Positions 8,528-17,369 of a stretch of 64,000 nt of DNA are shown piece by piece (position 1 is the first letter of the stretch; every line of letters starts with the position of its first letter). The stretch covers positions 620,001 to 684,000 of the forward strand of contig NZ_BJVC01000002.1 of NCBI RefSeq assembly GCF_007988945.1. Reading direction: 5' to 3'. This DNA is from Swaminathania salitolerans (GTDB lineage Bacteria > Pseudomonadota > Alphaproteobacteria > Acetobacterales > Acetobacteraceae). The notes under the pieces were generated by a model. That model did not search any database. It was not told the origin of the DNA and saw only the letters and a program-made list of their open reading frames with translations. Both the position numbers and the translations under genes were made by a program.

Positions 8528-9861
8528 GCGCTTCCCAGCCCGATCTGGCCCTTCGCGGCACGCTCCTCCGGTTCCGGGGCGACCCCTTCGAAATGCCCCC
8601 CGACGAGGCGCTCGACATCGAAACGGACGGGATCGTCCTGATCCGGGACGGGCATATCGTCGAAACCGGCCCCTTCGCGCGGCTGAAGGACCGCCTGCCT
8701 CCGGGAACGGGACTCCACGATTACAGCAATTGCCTCATCGGCCCCGGCTTTATCGACGCGCATGTCCATTATCCGCAATTCGGCGTCATCGCCTCGTACG
8801 GCGAACAGTTGCTCTCCTGGCTCGAGCGCTATGTTTTTCCCGAAGAGCGGCGCTTCTCCGATCCCGGATACGCGACACAGATCGCCTCCGCCTTTCTGGA
8901 TGCCCTTCTCGCGAACGGCACGACAACCGCTTGCGTCTATTGCACGGTGCATCCCGAATCGGTCGACGCCTTCTTCTCGGAATCGCAGCGCCGCAATACC
9001 CGGATGATTGCGGGCAAGGTTCTCATGGACCGCAATGCGCCGGACTTCCTGTGCGATACCGCCCAGAGCGGATACGACCAGTCACGCGCACTGATCGAAC
9101 GCTGGCATGACAGGGGCAGACAGCTTTACGCTGTCACGCCTCGTTTCGCTCCGACAAGCACACGCGAACAGCTCGCGCTGGCGGGGGCCCTGCTCGACAC
9201 ATCCGGGACGCTGTTCATGCAGACGCATCTGCTCGAAACAACAGCGGAAGAGCGCTGGGTGCGCAGTCTCTTTCCCGAGCGGCGCTCCTATCTCGATGTC
9301 TATGACCATGCCGGGCTCGTCCGGCCGCGCAGTGTGTTCGGTCATGCCGTTCACATCCACGATGCCGATCTGCATCGCTGTCACGACGCGGGCTGCGCGA
9401 TCGCACATTGTCCGACCTCGAACGCCTTTCTGGGAAGCGGGGCCTTCGATCTCTTCGAGGCGCTCCGCCCCGACAGACGGGTGCATGTCGCACTGGGTTC
9501 CGATATCGGCGGAGGAAACGCGCTCTCGATGCTGCGTGGCATGAACGATGCCTATTGCGCGGCCCAGAGCCACGACCGGCGCCTGCACCCCGTTCAGGCG
9601 TACTGGCTGGCAACGCTGGGGGCGGCACGCGCGCTCGGGCTCGAGGCTTCAATCGGCCATCTCACCCCCGGGATAGAAGCCGATCTGTGCATTCTGGACC
9701 CTTTCTGCACGCCCGTTCTGGCACAGAGATCGGCCCGGGCCGAATCGGTCGCGGATCTCCTTTTCGCCCTCTCCATGCTGGGGGACGATCGGGCCGTACG
9801 CGCAACCTATGTCATGGGCGTGCGTCAGCCCCGCCCCCGGGGCTGGGCCCGCGAGACGTGA
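8524..9861 (+). CDS. guaD: Guanine deaminase
   Basis: A 445-residue amidohydrolase that converts guanine to xanthine and ammonia in the cytoplasm. PGFIDAHVHYPQ carries the first two metal-binding histidines, QTHLLET and FGHAVHIHDADL give further histidines, and ALGSDIGGGNALSML holds the metal-binding aspartate. The guanine-specific stretch FPEERRFSD is also present. The length matches GuaD. Translation is coupled to the upstream FUSC exporter by a 4-nt overlap, an uncommon partner that could point to export of purine-related compounds. The 3' end overlaps the convergent lipoprotein hydrolase gene by 37 bp. Confidence 0.93.
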   Translation: MSASQPDLALRGTLLRFRGDPFEMPPDEALDIETDGIVLIRDGHIVETGPFARLKDRLPPGTGLHDYSNCLIGPGFIDAHVHYPQFGVIASYGEQLLSWLERYVFPEERRFSDPGYATQIASAFLDALLANGTTTACVYCTVHPESVDAFFSESQRRNTRMIAGKVLMDRNAPDFLCDTAQSGYDQSRALIERWHDRGRQLYAVTPRFAPTSTREQLALAGALLDTSGTLFMQTHLLETTAEERWVRSLFPERRSYLDVYDHAGLVRPRSVFGHAVHIHDADLHRCHDAGCAIAHCPTSNAFLGSGAFDLFEALRPDRRVHVALGSDIGGGNALSMLRGMNDAYCAAQSHDRRLHPVQAYWLATLGAARALGLEASIGHLTPGIEADLCILDPFCTPVLAQRSARAESVADLLFALSMLGDDRAVRATYVMGVRQPRPRGWARET

Positions 9862-10958
9862 TCCCCTCGGCCCGGACCGCCGGAGGATCTCCCCGGACCG
9901 GATGAAGCCGCGTCACGCGCTTCACCGTAGGGCGGCTCCAGCAATCCGATCTGCCTCAACCAGAGCGCGTAGCGTGCGGTCCAGTCCTCGCTCGGGGTAC
10001 CGGCCCTTCCCATGCCAAAACCATGCCCGCCTGCAGGGAGAGAAACATAGGTGACCGCTCCCCCTGCCCGAACGCAGCGCCTCGCCATGAGGGCCGCATT
10101 GGCCGGAGATGCAATGCGGTCGTCATCTGCCTGAACCAGAAAGACGGGCGGATACCCCTTCCCGACATGGGTCTGCACCGACCAGGCTCGTGCAAGAGAC
10201 GGATCGGGTTTCCGTCCGACAAGCGCGCGCCGGGTTGCGGTACGATCGTAAGGCTTCTCGAGCGTGATGACCGGATAGATCAACGCCACGCCGGCGAGCG
10301 ACGCATGAGGAACCGGGGAAACAGCCCCGGAGGGGGATCCCGCGAGGGTGTCGGAACCCCTCCAGCCGGTCGCCAGCATTCCCATGAGATGCGCGCCCGC
10401 CGAGAAACCGAGAAGACCGATCCGGGCAGGATCGATACCGTCCCCCTGCGCGCGCTGCAGAACGATCTCCAGGGCGCGACGCGCGTCATCCAGTGGCGCG
10501 CGCGGCCCCTCGAGCCACCCTTCGGGCGGCAGACGATAGACGAGCACATAGACCGTGATGCCGCGCGCCGTGAGCCAGCGCATGGCCGGATACGCCTCCC
10601 GCCCCATGGCGATGCGGTGATATCCGCCGCCCGCCGCCACGATCACGGCAGCACCGTTCGGATGCGGGGGGCGGAATATCTCGATCCGCGGTATCGCTAT
10701 GCGGGAAAGCGCTCCGGAACGCCCTCGCTTCTCAGGCGCGGACGGACCGTCACCACCCCATCGCCATGGGGCGGGAGGCGTATCCGGCCAGAGCGCGACG
10801 CAAACCGGTCCGGCAGACGCATCGGGCCGGATACAGCTGACGAGCAGGAGCAGAAGAGCGAACCACGGGAGACGCACGAGAAAGCGTCGTTTCCGGAAGC
10901 TGCGGAAAGGAACGGGAGACACCGGATACCGGCACGAAGCGCGTTCTTTCACTCCCAT
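9825..10958 (-). CDS. Lipoprotein alpha/beta hydrolase, esterase/xylanase-like
   Basis: The 377-residue protein begins with a basic region and a hydrophobic stretch ending LLLLLVSC (cysteine near 42), a good lipobox, so it is probably a lipid-anchored periplasmic protein. The catalytic fold follows: IVAAGGGYHRIAMGREAYP near the oxyanion hole, nucleophile serine in LGFSAGAH, aspartate in LVQADDDRI and histidine in PAGGHGFGMG. This resembles the BD-FAE/acetyl-xylan-esterase-like group; natural substrates are likely acyl or acetyl esters, but none can be assigned. The last 35 or so residues are low-complexity (GPGRSSGGPGRG) and overlap the end of guaD, probably a run-on tail. It is transcribed alone. 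Confidence 0.83.
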   Translation of the reverse strand: MGVKERASCRYPVSPVPFRSFRKRRFLVRLPWFALLLLLVSCIRPDASAGPVCVALWPDTPPAPWRWGGDGPSAPEKRGRSGALSRIAIPRIEIFRPPHPNGAAVIVAAGGGYHRIAMGREAYPAMRWLTARGITVYVLVYRLPPEGWLEGPRAPLDDARRALEIVLQRAQGDGIDPARIGLLGFSAGAHLMGMLATGWRGSDTLAGSPSGAVSPVPHASLAGVALIYPVITLEKPYDRTATRRALVGRKPDPSLARAWSVQTHVGKGYPPVFLVQADDDRIASPANAALMARRCVRAGGAVTYVSLPAGGHGFGMGRAGTPSEDWTARYALWLRQIGLLEPPYGEARDAASSGPGRSSGGPGRGDHVSRAQPRGRG

Positions 10959-11035
10959 GCCTCTCCTTCCATGCCATCCCCCACCGGCCGATCGCCCCCG
11001 GTGGGCGCCGCCTCATGAACCGCCCTTCCCGGCTT

Positions 11036-11380
11036 TCAGCTTTTGCGCACGAACACCGATTTGAGATTCATGGCTCCGATCCCGGCGATCTTGCAGGCAA
11101 GATTATGCCCGTCATGACCGTCCACCAGACGCACGTTCTTGATTCTGGTTCCGCCCTTGATGACCGAAGAGGCACCTTTGACCTTGAGATCCTTGATCAC
11201 GGTCACGGTGTCGCCGTCGGCGAGAACCGTCCCATGCGCATCGCGAACCGTGCCATCCGCCTCATCGCCGTCCGATTCCGCGCTCAGGCTCCATTCGAGC
11301 CCGCATTCGGGACAGACCCAGAGCGCACCATCTTCATAGATATGTTCGCAGCCGCATTGCGGACACACATCGCTTTTCAC
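11036..11380 (-). CDS. PhnA/YjdM-type zinc-ribbon protein
   Basis: From the GTG at 11380 the protein has 114 residues, the usual length for the PhnA (YjdM) family. CPQCGCEHIYEDG and WVCPECGLEW form a four-cysteine zinc ribbon, followed by the conserved beta-rich domain with DGDTVTVIKDLKVKGASSVIKGGT and ending LKSVFVRKS. The frame is open further upstream but that part is low-complexity, so the GTG is preferred. The family was named for alkylphosphonate use, although the phosphonoacetate hydrolase activity once given to PhnA belongs to a different protein. Its biological role is unclear. No phosphonate genes are nearby. Confidence 0.88.
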   Translation of the reverse strand: MKSDVCPQCGCEHIYEDGALWVCPECGLEWSLSAESDGDEADGTVRDAHGTVLADGDTVTVIKDLKVKGASSVIKGGTRIKNVRLVDGHDGHNLACKIAGIGAMNLKSVFVRKS

Positions 11381-11616
11381 GATTTTAACGATCCTGTTCT
11401 TCTGCCGGGAGGCGCCGCCCCTCCAGGGAGGCGAGGACTCGGAAGCCGCCTCCCGCTCGATGCCCCTGTTCTTAGGAGCCGGAGATCGTTTTGAAAAGCG
11501 ACGAAGCCGGTGCACCCCACCGCCGGTCGAGGCGCGGACACAGGGACGGGGCGCAGATATGCGCGTAACGCCGTTCCCGGCGCTTTGCCCCGGGGAGCAT
11601 GCATCTCACGGTCTCG

Positions 11617-11639
11617 GATAATCGAATTATCAGATTATC
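11617..11639. repeat. Nested AT-rich inverted repeats beside tRNA-Ser
   Basis: GATAATC (11617-11623) and GATTATC (11633-11639) form one inverted pair, and GATAAT (11617-11622) with ATTATC (11626-11631) forms a second, mutually exclusive one. They lie 11 bp beyond the 3' end of tRNA-Ser on the leftward strand. No T-run follows, so this is a weak terminator candidate or a processing signal. Confidence 0.4.
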
Positions 11640-11649
11640 AAGGGGGGGA

Positions 11650-11739
<90 letters not shown>

Positions 11740-11918
11740 GCAGCAGGCTTACCTGGTCGTGGGCGGCTTATAGGAGGCAGAGCGGCGGGCGCGCAAGAGG
11801 GGAAGAGACGATTCTTTCGCTAATCTTTTCTTTCGCCGGTCTTTTCCCGGGGCCCGTATCCCTGGGCCCCCTGCTATTCCACCCGGGAGAGGTTTCGAGG
11901 GCCCGGACGCAATAATGA

Positions 11919-11964
11919 TTGACGCGGGCGTTGCCGCTCCTGTAGTGACGCCCCCTCGCGGGGG
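11919..11964 (+). promoter_or_regulatory. Putative rplU promoter and leader hairpin
   Basis: TTGACG (11919-11924) is a good -35 element. A weak -10 (GTAGTG, 11942-11947) lies 17 bp on. The leader that follows has a GC hairpin, CCCCC-TCGC-GGGGG (11951-11964), about 100 bp before the rplU start. A ribosomal-protein leader that controls translation is possible but not shown. The remaining part of the 328-bp gap between tRNA-Ser and rplU shows no other feature. Confidence 0.4.
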
Positions 11965-12067
11965 AACGCTTCGGACGCCCGCCAATAACAAAAAGCGACT
12001 GGGCGATGCCGACCGGGGAAAACCCCGGCAAAATTGCCAAGAGATCGGACTGATAGAGAGTTTGAAC

Positions 12068-12382
12068 ATGTTCGCAGTCATCCGCACCGGCGGAAAGCAG
12101 TATCGCGTTACCCCGCAGGTTACGCTCAAGGTCGAGAAGCTCGAAGCCGAAGCCGGCACGACCATCACCTTCTCCGACGTTCTGGCCGTCGGTTCCGACG
12201 CCGGAATCAAGATCGGCGCGCCGCTGGTGGCTGGCGCCACCGTCACGGCGACCGTGATCGCCCAGGATCGTCTGGACACGGTCATCATCTTCAAGAAGCG
12301 CCGCCGGCAGAACAGCCGCCGCAAGAACGGCCATCGCCAGCCGGTCACCGTTCTGCGCATCGACGCGATCAACGCAGCGTAA
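12068..12382 (+). CDS. rplU: 50S ribosomal protein L21
   Basis: The 104-residue protein opens [17 protein letters not shown], the hallmark L21 start, and ends in the basic segment [18 protein letters not shown] followed by TVLRI. L21 binds 23S rRNA in the large subunit. It lies 28 bp before rpmA, the conserved L21-L27 pair, and obgE follows as in many bacteria. Confidence 0.98.
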   Translation: MFAVIRTGGKQYRVTPQVTLKVEKLEAEAGTTITFSDVLAVGSDAGIKIGAPLVAGATVTATVIAQDRLDTVIIFKKRRRQNSRRKNGHRQPVTVLRIDAINAA

Positions 12383-12410
12383 CTGACGCAAGAGAGAAGG
12401 AGAGACCTCC

Positions 12411-13789
<1,379 letters not shown>

Positions 13790-14908
13790 GTGAACATTCG
13801 GCTGACAGAGTCGCGCTGTGTCGTCATCAAGATCGGTTCGGCCCTTCTGGTCGATCCCGCCGAGGCTGCGCTTCGTCATGCCTGGCTGAAGACCGTCTGC
13901 GACGACATCGCCCGCCTGCGCCGCGGAGGCACGCAGGTGGTGGTGGTCTCTTCGGGGGCGATCGCGCTCGCCCGCTTCCGTCTCGGCCTGATCGGACGGC
14001 GCCTTCGTCTCGACGAAAAGCAGGCCGCCGCCAGCGTCGGACAGATCGAGCTGGCACAGGCTTGGTCACTCGCCCTCGCCGCCCACGATCTGACCGCAGC
14101 GCAGATGCTCCTGACGCCGGAGGATACCGAGGATCGGGAACGGCATCTCAACGCGCGCGCAACCTTGCGCACCCTTCTCTCGCTTGGCTGCGTTCCGGTC
14201 ATCAACGAAAACGATGCGATCGCCACAAGCGAGATCCGCTTCGGAGACAATGACCGTCTGGCGGCCAGGGTCGCGCAGATGATCGGTGCCGACACGCTCG
14301 TCCTGCTCTCCGATATCGACGGTCTGTACACGGCCGATCCCCGGCGCGATCCAGGCGCCGTTCATATCCCCGTTGTCGAGACCCTGACGGACAGCATCAT
14401 GGAGATGGGTGGCGCCCCTCCTCCGGGCTATTCCTCGGGCGGCATGCATACGAAGCTTCTGGCCGCACAGATCGCGACCCGGGCTGGCACCCGCATGGCC
14501 ATCGCCTCCGGCCTCGGGGACCATCCGGTGAGCGCCCTCGTCGAGACGGGGCGCTGCACATGGTTTCTCGCTTCCGACGATGCGGGCTCGGCGCGCAAGC
14601 GCTGGATCGTCGGCTCTCTCGGGTCCAGGGGGCGGCTCACGATCGATGACGGGGCCGTTTCGGCCCTGCGGCGCGGCAGTTCGCTTCTTCCGGCGGGCGT
14701 ATGTCTGGTGGAGGGCCGTTTCGATCCCGGAGATCTCGTTACCATCGTCGATCGTGAAGGGCGGGAAATCGCACGCGGGCTGAGCGCCTATGACTGCACG
14801 GAGGCACGCCGGATCGCTGGACATCGCTCCGGGGAGATCTCGTCCTGTCTCGGTCATGACGGCCCTGACGAACTGATCCACCGGGACGATCTCGTTCTGC
14901 TGCACTGA
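13790..14908 (+). CDS. proB: Glutamate 5-kinase
   Basis: ProB phosphorylates glutamate with ATP in the first step of proline synthesis. The 372-residue protein has an amino-acid-kinase domain (VVIKIGSALLVD at the start, VVVVSSGAIALA, then VPVINENDAIATSEIRFGDNDRL) and a C-terminal PUA domain from about residue 275. It starts with GTG immediately after the obgE stop, with no spacer. The proA partner is not adjacent. Feedback inhibition by proline is usual for this family. Confidence 0.95.
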   Translation: MNIRLTESRCVVIKIGSALLVDPAEAALRHAWLKTVCDDIARLRRGGTQVVVVSSGAIALARFRLGLIGRRLRLDEKQAAASVGQIELAQAWSLALAAHDLTAAQMLLTPEDTEDRERHLNARATLRTLLSLGCVPVINENDAIATSEIRFGDNDRLAARVAQMIGADTLVLLSDIDGLYTADPRRDPGAVHIPVVETLTDSIMEMGGAPPPGYSSGGMHTKLLAAQIATRAGTRMAIASGLGDHPVSALVETGRCTWFLASDDAGSARKRWIVGSLGSRGRLTIDDGAVSALRRGSSLLPAGVCLVEGRFDPGDLVTIVDREGREIARGLSAYDCTEARRIAGHRSGEISSCLGHDGPDELIHRDDLVLLH

Positions 14909-15027
14909 TCCCTTTCGCACTGCCCCCTTTGCACCGGCCGCTCCTGCACTGACCGCCACTGCCTGGGCCGCCTCTGCTTTGCCCACTCGCCGCGCGCTGC
15001 GTCCTTGCTGCGTCGGCAGGCGTCCCG

Positions 15028-15852
15028 TCAGGGACGCGGCGGCCAGCGCAAGGTCGGTTCGGACCTCACCCTGCGCTGATCCTCCGCCTGACGCAGACGC
15101 TCTGCATCGGTCTGCGTCGCCCGGGGGGCCATTTCCTGTCTCTGCACCTTCAGGCGCCATGCCGCATCGCGGTCCGTCTGCGCTGCCGGCTCCGGGGCGG
15201 ACCGCTCCGCCCGCTGATATGAAGAGGCTGGTCCGGTGCTCGTATAGGCCTGATAACCCTGCATGCGCTCTGTCGCGCCGTTTTCCGTCCCGGGGGCCAT
15301 GCGCGGAGGACGGGGCGCCTCGCGCTGGGGCGGAGGATCGAAATGGGTCGGACGGAGGATTTTCTCGACCGTTTCCTGAGCCCCGGACTCCGCATAGCTG
15401 TAATCGTCACGCGCCGGAGGCACCGGCGCAGGCCGCTCTCTTCGCTCCCCTGCGGCCGGAGGCTCCCTGTACACGGCCGGACGATGCGACGCGGCACGGG
15501 CTGCCTCGCTGGACCAGGGCATCGCCTCGGCGGATGACGGGGAATGTGCGGCGCCCCCATGCTGGACAGGCACCTCTTTCGCATCTCCGTCCCTGGTTCC
15601 GGCGCTCCGGCGCGGCGGGGTAAAGACAGGTTCGCCCGAGGGTCCGGTTTCGGCTCCTCCCTGTGCAAGCCGCATGGCGATGATCCGTAATTCGGCCCGC
15701 ACTTCGTTCAGCTGGAGTTCGACCTCCTCCAGCCGCGGTTTCACACCGAAAACCGAAAACGGCATGAGAATGAACATGAGCCCCAGCCCGAGCAGGACAA
15801 AACCTGCGAGGAACTGCATCCAGAGCGGCAGGGTAAGAAGCGTGGTCGTCAT
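15028..15852 (-). CDS. Membrane-anchored low-complexity protein of unknown function
   Basis: The 274-residue protein begins with one hydrophobic segment (about 8-34), then a short amphipathic stretch that may be coiled coil (RLEEVELQLNEVRAELRIIA, about 40-59). The rest is rich in proline, arginine, alanine and glutamate with no recognisable fold, like an extended periplasmic or cytoplasmic arm. It follows the phytase gene by 68 bp on the same strand and may be the last gene of the FecI-FecR-receptor-phytase transcript. The coding frame looks real because the helical N-terminus is well formed, but no family was recognised. Confidence 0.6.
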   Translation of the reverse strand: MTTTLLTLPLWMQFLAGFVLLGLGLMFILMPFSVFGVKPRLEEVELQLNEVRAELRIIAMRLAQGGAETGPSGEPVFTPPRRSAGTRDGDAKEVPVQHGGAAHSPSSAEAMPWSSEAARAASHRPAVYREPPAAGERRERPAPVPPARDDYSYAESGAQETVEKILRPTHFDPPPQREAPRPPRMAPGTENGATERMQGYQAYTSTGPASSYQRAERSAPEPAAQTDRDAAWRLKVQRQEMAPRATQTDAERLRQAEDQRRVRSEPTLRWPPRP

Positions 15853-15920
15853 GATCTGCGATCTATGCTATTTTCAGCGACTCCGCCAAGAGAGATCTTT
15901 CGGCAGCTTTGCCGCGGCTC

Positions 15921-17369
15921 TTACCCCGCTCCGGGCCTTTTCACCCCCGTGCCGGAATCGACCCGTGGAACCTGACGGGTGATTTCACCCAGAAACAGCC
16001 TCCCCCCATGCTCCATATCCGGCGCCGCCGCCTGGCGCAGTGCATCGAGGGACTGGTGAAACACGACGGCGCGGGTGACCGCCCTGCCGTCTCGCAGGCG
16101 CCAGCGCTCGAAAGCGAGCACCGTATCCGGTGCCGTCGGATCGGGCTGATCGACAAAGTTCCAGCTCAGACCGTAATACCCTGCCAGAGCGTCGAGCGTC
16201 GTATCGTGCCCGGCAAGAACCAGAAGACGGGTTCGGCGAGCGGGACCGCTCCCATCGGGCAGACGCACCCCCTCACCCGTGAGAAACTTTCCGATGACAG
16301 CGGCGAGCCCCTCTCCCCGACGGAGCGCCCGCACGCCGCGCCTGCGGGTGAGATCCGAAAGATAGGTATGGACCGGCAGAACGGCGGCGAGGAGCGACGG
16401 GTCGATCCGCCCCAGCCAGGCCGGGCTGTCGCCTTCCGTCCCCAGCTTCTGGAGATAGACGAGCAGCAGGTTTTCCGAAACGCTCGCGCCGAGCGCCGGT
16501 CCCGACCTCCGGTCGAGCCGTCCGTCCGACGCGCTACGCAGAGGTGCCGAAAAACAGGGGGATTGTCCCGCACCGCAACCCTGCGGAGCGAAAAGGGCTT
16601 GCAGACGCGAAAGACCTTCCCTCACCGCTTCAGGTCGTTCATGACGATCGGCAAGAAGCACGTCATGCGCTTCGTCTCTGCCGTCGCTCCGGTCCTTTTC
16701 CTTCTGTATCGCCCCGTCAGGCGCCATACCGGTGAAAACCGGATCGTGCTCTCCCGCATGATGCGAGACGATGCGCGACGCCCCCAGCCCCCGCGCCATG
16801 ATCGCACCGCTTTCCAGGGTTCGTGCATCGGCGGAATCCGCCCAGATCACCGGCTCGGGATCCGCAAGACAGGGATGATCGTCCCCGTGACAGGAGAGAT
16901 CGTACCACTCCGCAAGCCCCTCGGTCATGGCACGAAGCGCGTCCCGCCCATGAGGGGTGAGCTGCCCCGGCCCCACCGGCCAGCGCGGCCAGACGCGACC
17001 GGTCAGACGACCGAGCACGAGAGGATCCTGGGTGGGTGAGCGTATGCCATGGCGTGCCACGAGCACGAGACGTTCGAGCCGTGCGCCCTCCTCCGCCGGC
17101 GCAGTGCGGAGGAAACCCGCATCCATGGCCCGTTGCCGGACGGGGGCGGAATTCTCACCGGGCGCGGCACGAGCCACCGGAAAAAACCCCTGTATGGCAA
17201 GGAGGCTGGCGGCCAGAAACGCAATCGGGACGGCGCGCACGCCTCGCCGCCTCACGCGATGCGATACCGGCAAGCGCGCGATATCCGGTCTGGTGTTGCC
17301 CGGACTCACGACGTTCGGACTCCCGAGGTTCGGGCTCGTGCTGTTCGGGCTGATCCTGTTCGGGCTCAT
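15921..17369 (-). CDS. Histidine acid phosphatase, 4-phytase/glucose-1-phosphatase-like
   Basis: This is a branch-2 histidine phosphatase. VARHGIRSPTQDP carries the RHGxRxP motif (106-112), whose histidine takes the phosphate, and LAGHDTTLDAL near 388 carries the HD proton donor. AppA and Agp of E. coli belong to the same group and release phosphate from phytate or sugar phosphates in the periplasm. The signal peptide (PIAFLAASLLAIQG, cleavage likely after ARA near 68) is preceded by an odd N-terminus of five SPN-type pentapeptides encoded by 15-bp DNA repeats. A GTG at 17255 would give a textbook signal peptide without them. The ATG overlaps the stop of the TonB receptor (ATGA), so the two are probably cotranslated. 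Confidence 0.88.
   Translation of the reverse strand: MSPNRISPNSTSPNLGSPNVVSPGNTRPDIARLPVSHRVRRRGVRAVPIAFLAASLLAIQGFFPVARAAPGENSAPVRQRAMDAGFLRTAPAEEGARLERLVLVARHGIRSPTQDPLVLGRLTGRVWPRWPVGPGQLTPHGRDALRAMTEGLAEWYDLSCHGDDHPCLADPEPVIWADSADARTLESGAIMARGLGASRIVSHHAGEHDPVFTGMAPDGAIQKEKDRSDGRDEAHDVLLADRHERPEAVREGLSRLQALFAPQGCGAGQSPCFSAPLRSASDGRLDRRSGPALGASVSENLLLVYLQKLGTEGDSPAWLGRIDPSLLAAVLPVHTYLSDLTRRRGVRALRRGEGLAAVIGKFLTGEGVRLPDGSGPARRTRLLVLAGHDTTLDALAGYYGLSWNFVDQPDPTAPDTVLAFERWRLRDGRAVTRAVVFHQSLDALRQAAAPDMEHGGRLFLGEITRQVPRVDSGTGVKRPGAG
17313..17369. repeat. 15-bp tandem repeat at the receptor-phytase junction
   Basis: Units of the form gttcgggctnnnnct occur at 17313-17327, 17328-17342, 17343-17357 and 17358-17369, with a degenerate copy before them. 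In the phytase frame each unit encodes a pentapeptide with SPN. Because the period is a multiple of three, copy-number change keeps the frame. Confidence 0.8.

Noticed and set aside
15925-17039. A long plus-strand frame opposite the phytase
   Set aside because: The minus-strand frame has the RHGxRxP and HD motifs and a signal peptide; the plus-strand product has no structure.
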